DNA of 64,000 nucleotides, taken from NCBI GenBank assembly GCA_965249645.1, contig CBDFML010000012.1, positions 1,240,001-1,304,000 on the forward strand, given 5' to 3'. The DNA is from CAVOEB01 sp965249645. Lineage in GTDB: Bacteria; Pseudomonadota; Alphaproteobacteria; UBA828; JAPUJA01. Shown here piece after piece: positions 62,422 to 64,000 of the stretch. Position 1 is the first letter of the stretch. Every line of letters starts with the position of its first letter. A program made the position numbers and the translations under genes. Below the pieces are notes generated by a model. The model did not search any database and was not told where the DNA came from. It saw only the letters and a list, made by a program, of their open reading frames with translations.

Positions 62422-63519
62422 ATGGAACAAGAGCTTAGCACGGGCGAGGGTTTCATTAACAGCGAGTCCTACAAGCGCGCCGGGGTCGACATCGATGCGG
62501 GCAATGCTCTGGTCGAGGCAATAAAACCGCTTGCCCGCGCCACGGCCCGCCCGGGCGCGGACAGCGAGTTAGGCGGCTTCGGCGGGCTGTTCGATCTCAA
62601 GGCAGCCGGATTCGAAGACCCTATCCTCGTCGCGGGTACGGACGGCGTCGGCACCAAGCTCAAGATCGCCCAGGCCGCGGGGCGTCACGACGGAATCGGC
62701 GTCGACCTGGTCGCCATGTGCGTCAACGATCTCATCGTCCAGGGCGCCGAGCCGCTGTTTTTCCTCGACTATTTGGCGACCGGACGGCTTGACGGCGCGG
62801 TGGCGGAGCAGGTCGTCGCCTCGATCGCCGAGGGTTGCCGTCAGGCTGGCTGTGCGCTGATCGGCGGCGAAACCGCAGAAATGCCGGGCATGTACCCGCC
62901 CGGCGAATACGATCTGGCGGGCTTTGCCGTCGGAGCCGTGGAGCGCCGCGACCTGCTGACCGGGGCGCAGATCGCACCCGGAGACCGGCTGCTCGGCCTC
63001 GCCTCGAACGGCCTACACGCCAACGGCTTTTCACTGGTCCGCAAGATCGTCGAGGAGGCCGGCCTCGACTATGCCGCGCCGGCGCCCTTCGAGCCTGAAC
63101 GCTCGCTCGCGGAGGCCCTGCTCGATCCGACCAGGATTTATGTCCGCCCCTGCCTCGATGGCTTGCGCGCGGGCGGCCTCAAGGGGCTCAGCCACATCAC
63201 GGGCGGCGGCCTGACCGATAACCCGCCCCGGGTTCTGCCGGCGGGCACGGCGGCGCGCATCGATACCGCTTGCTGGCTCCTGCCGCCGGTATTCCGGTGG
63301 CTTGCGGAGGCCGGCGATTTGCCTGCGACGGAGCTCGCGCGAAGCTTCAATTGCGGGATCGGTATGATCGCGATCGTGGCGCCCGAACGTAGTGATGCAC
63401 TGGTCGACCTGATTACGGCGGCAGGCGAGACGGTTCATTCGATCGGCGAGGTCGTCACCCGCACCGCGGGCGATCCGGCGGTGCGCCTCGAACACACGGA
63501 GGCGGCGTGGCCCGGCTGA
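62422..63519 (+). CDS. purM: Phosphoribosylformylglycinamidine cyclo-ligase PurM
   Basis: A 365-residue AIR synthetase for purine synthesis. The ATP-grasp-like PurM motifs are VAGTDGVGTKLKIAQ, GVDLVAMCVNDLIVQGAEPL, CALIGGETAEMPGMY and GLSHITGGGLTDN. The start MEQELSTGEG is chosen; an ATG 17 codons upstream overlaps DUF2066. purN overlaps its end. Confidence 0.96.
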   Translation: MEQELSTGEGFINSESYKRAGVDIDAGNALVEAIKPLARATARPGADSELGGFGGLFDLKAAGFEDPILVAGTDGVGTKLKIAQAAGRHDGIGVDLVAMCVNDLIVQGAEPLFFLDYLATGRLDGAVAEQVVASIAEGCRQAGCALIGGETAEMPGMYPPGEYDLAGFAVGAVERRDLLTGAQIAPGDRLLGLASNGLHANGFSLVRKIVEEAGLDYAAPAPFEPERSLAEALLDPTRIYVRPCLDGLRAGGLKGLSHITGGGLTDNPPRVLPAGTAARIDTACWLLPPVFRWLAEAGDLPATELARSFNCGIGMIAIVAPERSDALVDLITAAGETVHSIGEVVTRTAGDPAVRLEHTEAAWPG

Positions 63520-64000
63520 AATGCGCGGTGCTGATTTCCGGGCGGGGCTCCAATCTCCAGGCCCTGCTCGATGCCTGCGCCGAGCCCGATTTTCCCGCCG
63601 AAATCGTCGCCGTCGTCTCGAACCGCGCCGATGCGGGCGGGCTCAAGCGGGCGCGCGCCGCCGGTGTCGCCACCCGGGTGGTCGATCATCGCGAGTTCGA
63701 GGACCGCGACGCGTTCGACGGTGCGCTCGACGCTGCCCTGCGCGAGGTGGGCGCCGAATTCATCTGCCTTGCCGGCTTCATGCGGCTGCTGGGTGTCGCC
63801 TTCGTCGCCGCCTGGCGCGACCGGATATTGAATATCCATCCCTCGCTGCTGCCCGCCTTCAAAGGGCTCGACAGCCACGAGCAGGCGCTCGCGGCGGGCG
63901 TCCGCCTGAGCGGCTGCACCGTCCATTTCGTGCGCGCCGAACTCGACGACGGCCCGATCGTAGCGCAGGCGGCGGTGCCCGTTCATCCAGACGACGACGC
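63507..64000 (+). CDS. purN: Phosphoribosylglycinamide formyltransferase PurN, 3' end outside the window
   Basis: The visible 164 codons begin at a GTG with GGAGG upstream, inside the last codons of purM. LKCAVLISGRGSNLQALLDA is the phosphate-binding start, RILNIHPSLLPAFKGLDSHE contains the catalytic Asn and His, and GCTVHFVRAELDDGPIVAQ contains the catalytic Asp. It adds the formyl group from 10-formyl-THF in purine synthesis. The gene continues past the right edge. Confidence 0.94.
   Translation, partial: MARLKCAVLISGRGSNLQALLDACAEPDFPAEIVAVVSNRADAGGLKRARAAGVATRVVDHREFEDRDAFDGALDAALREVGAEFICLAGFMRLLGVAFVAAWRDRILNIHPSLLPAFKGLDSHEQALAAGVRLSGCTVHFVRAELDDGPIVAQAAVPVHPDDD

Noticed and set aside
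1..64000. CRISPR arrays, prophage, integron or conjugation genes
   Set aside because: No regularly spaced direct repeats, cas genes, phage structural genes, integrase or transfer genes were seen.

Overview
The window is high-GC (roughly 60-65%) bacterial chromosome, best explained as an alphaproteobacterium of the Rhodospirillales/Kiloniellales type. The block rnd - ppx - ppk - hdaA-like - DUF2066 - purM/purN is a familiar alphaproteobacterial arrangement. An NDUFA12-type complex I accessory subunit, a B12-dependent (class II) ribonucleotide reductase and IscR-type sulfur genes point the same way. The exact genus cannot be read from the sequence.

Layout. 0-8 kb is a catabolic island: the start of a Tat-exported solute-binding protein, an M20 hydrolase, two tandem trimethylamine/dimethylamine-dehydrogenase-like flavoenzymes, a GntR/FCD regulator and a PhyH-type dioxygenase. 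A repeated 19-bp palindrome lies before both dehydrogenase genes, and a looser copy lies at the regulator start. 8-10.5 kb is a tRNA-His and a decayed DruA(DUF4338)-ISAs1 transposase that abuts a truncated DUF2182 gene. 10.5-25 kb is mixed metabolism: aminotransferase, PII, phosphotransferase, cupin, a deleted Rieske oxygenase, a broken metF, a PanB-like protein, GntR, cysteine dioxygenase, membrane hydroxylase, aldehyde dehydrogenase, and a frameshifted surface-polymer pair.

25-31 kb is the most interesting part: a bufferin (RiPP metallophore) locus with three BufA2-type precursor genes, one MNIO/DUF692 enzyme (bufB) and one DUF2063 partner (bufC). The locus appears to have grown by duplication of a bufA-terminator-bufB unit. 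The extra bufB copies have collapsed to short relics, and two insertion sequences (IS1380 and IS5/IS427) sit immediately before the first two precursor start codons. Next come a permease gene broken by an amber codon and a divergent LysR regulator.

33-64 kb is mostly core housekeeping: tRNA-Met, mnmA, two cysteine desulfurases with ferredoxin, IscR and CysE, anmK, tyrS, arfB, ndufa12, a homocysteine methyltransferase, nrdJ, aspS, rnd, ppx, ppk, hdaA, DUF2066, purM and partial purN. The only clearly broken gene here, apart from SMP-30 at its left edge, is an ankyrin-repeat gene.

Across 8-34 kb at least eight otherwise recognisable genes carry a single frameshift, nonsense codon, internal deletion or truncation. 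Together with three insertion sequences this suggests ongoing genome erosion, although some one-base lesions could be assembly errors.
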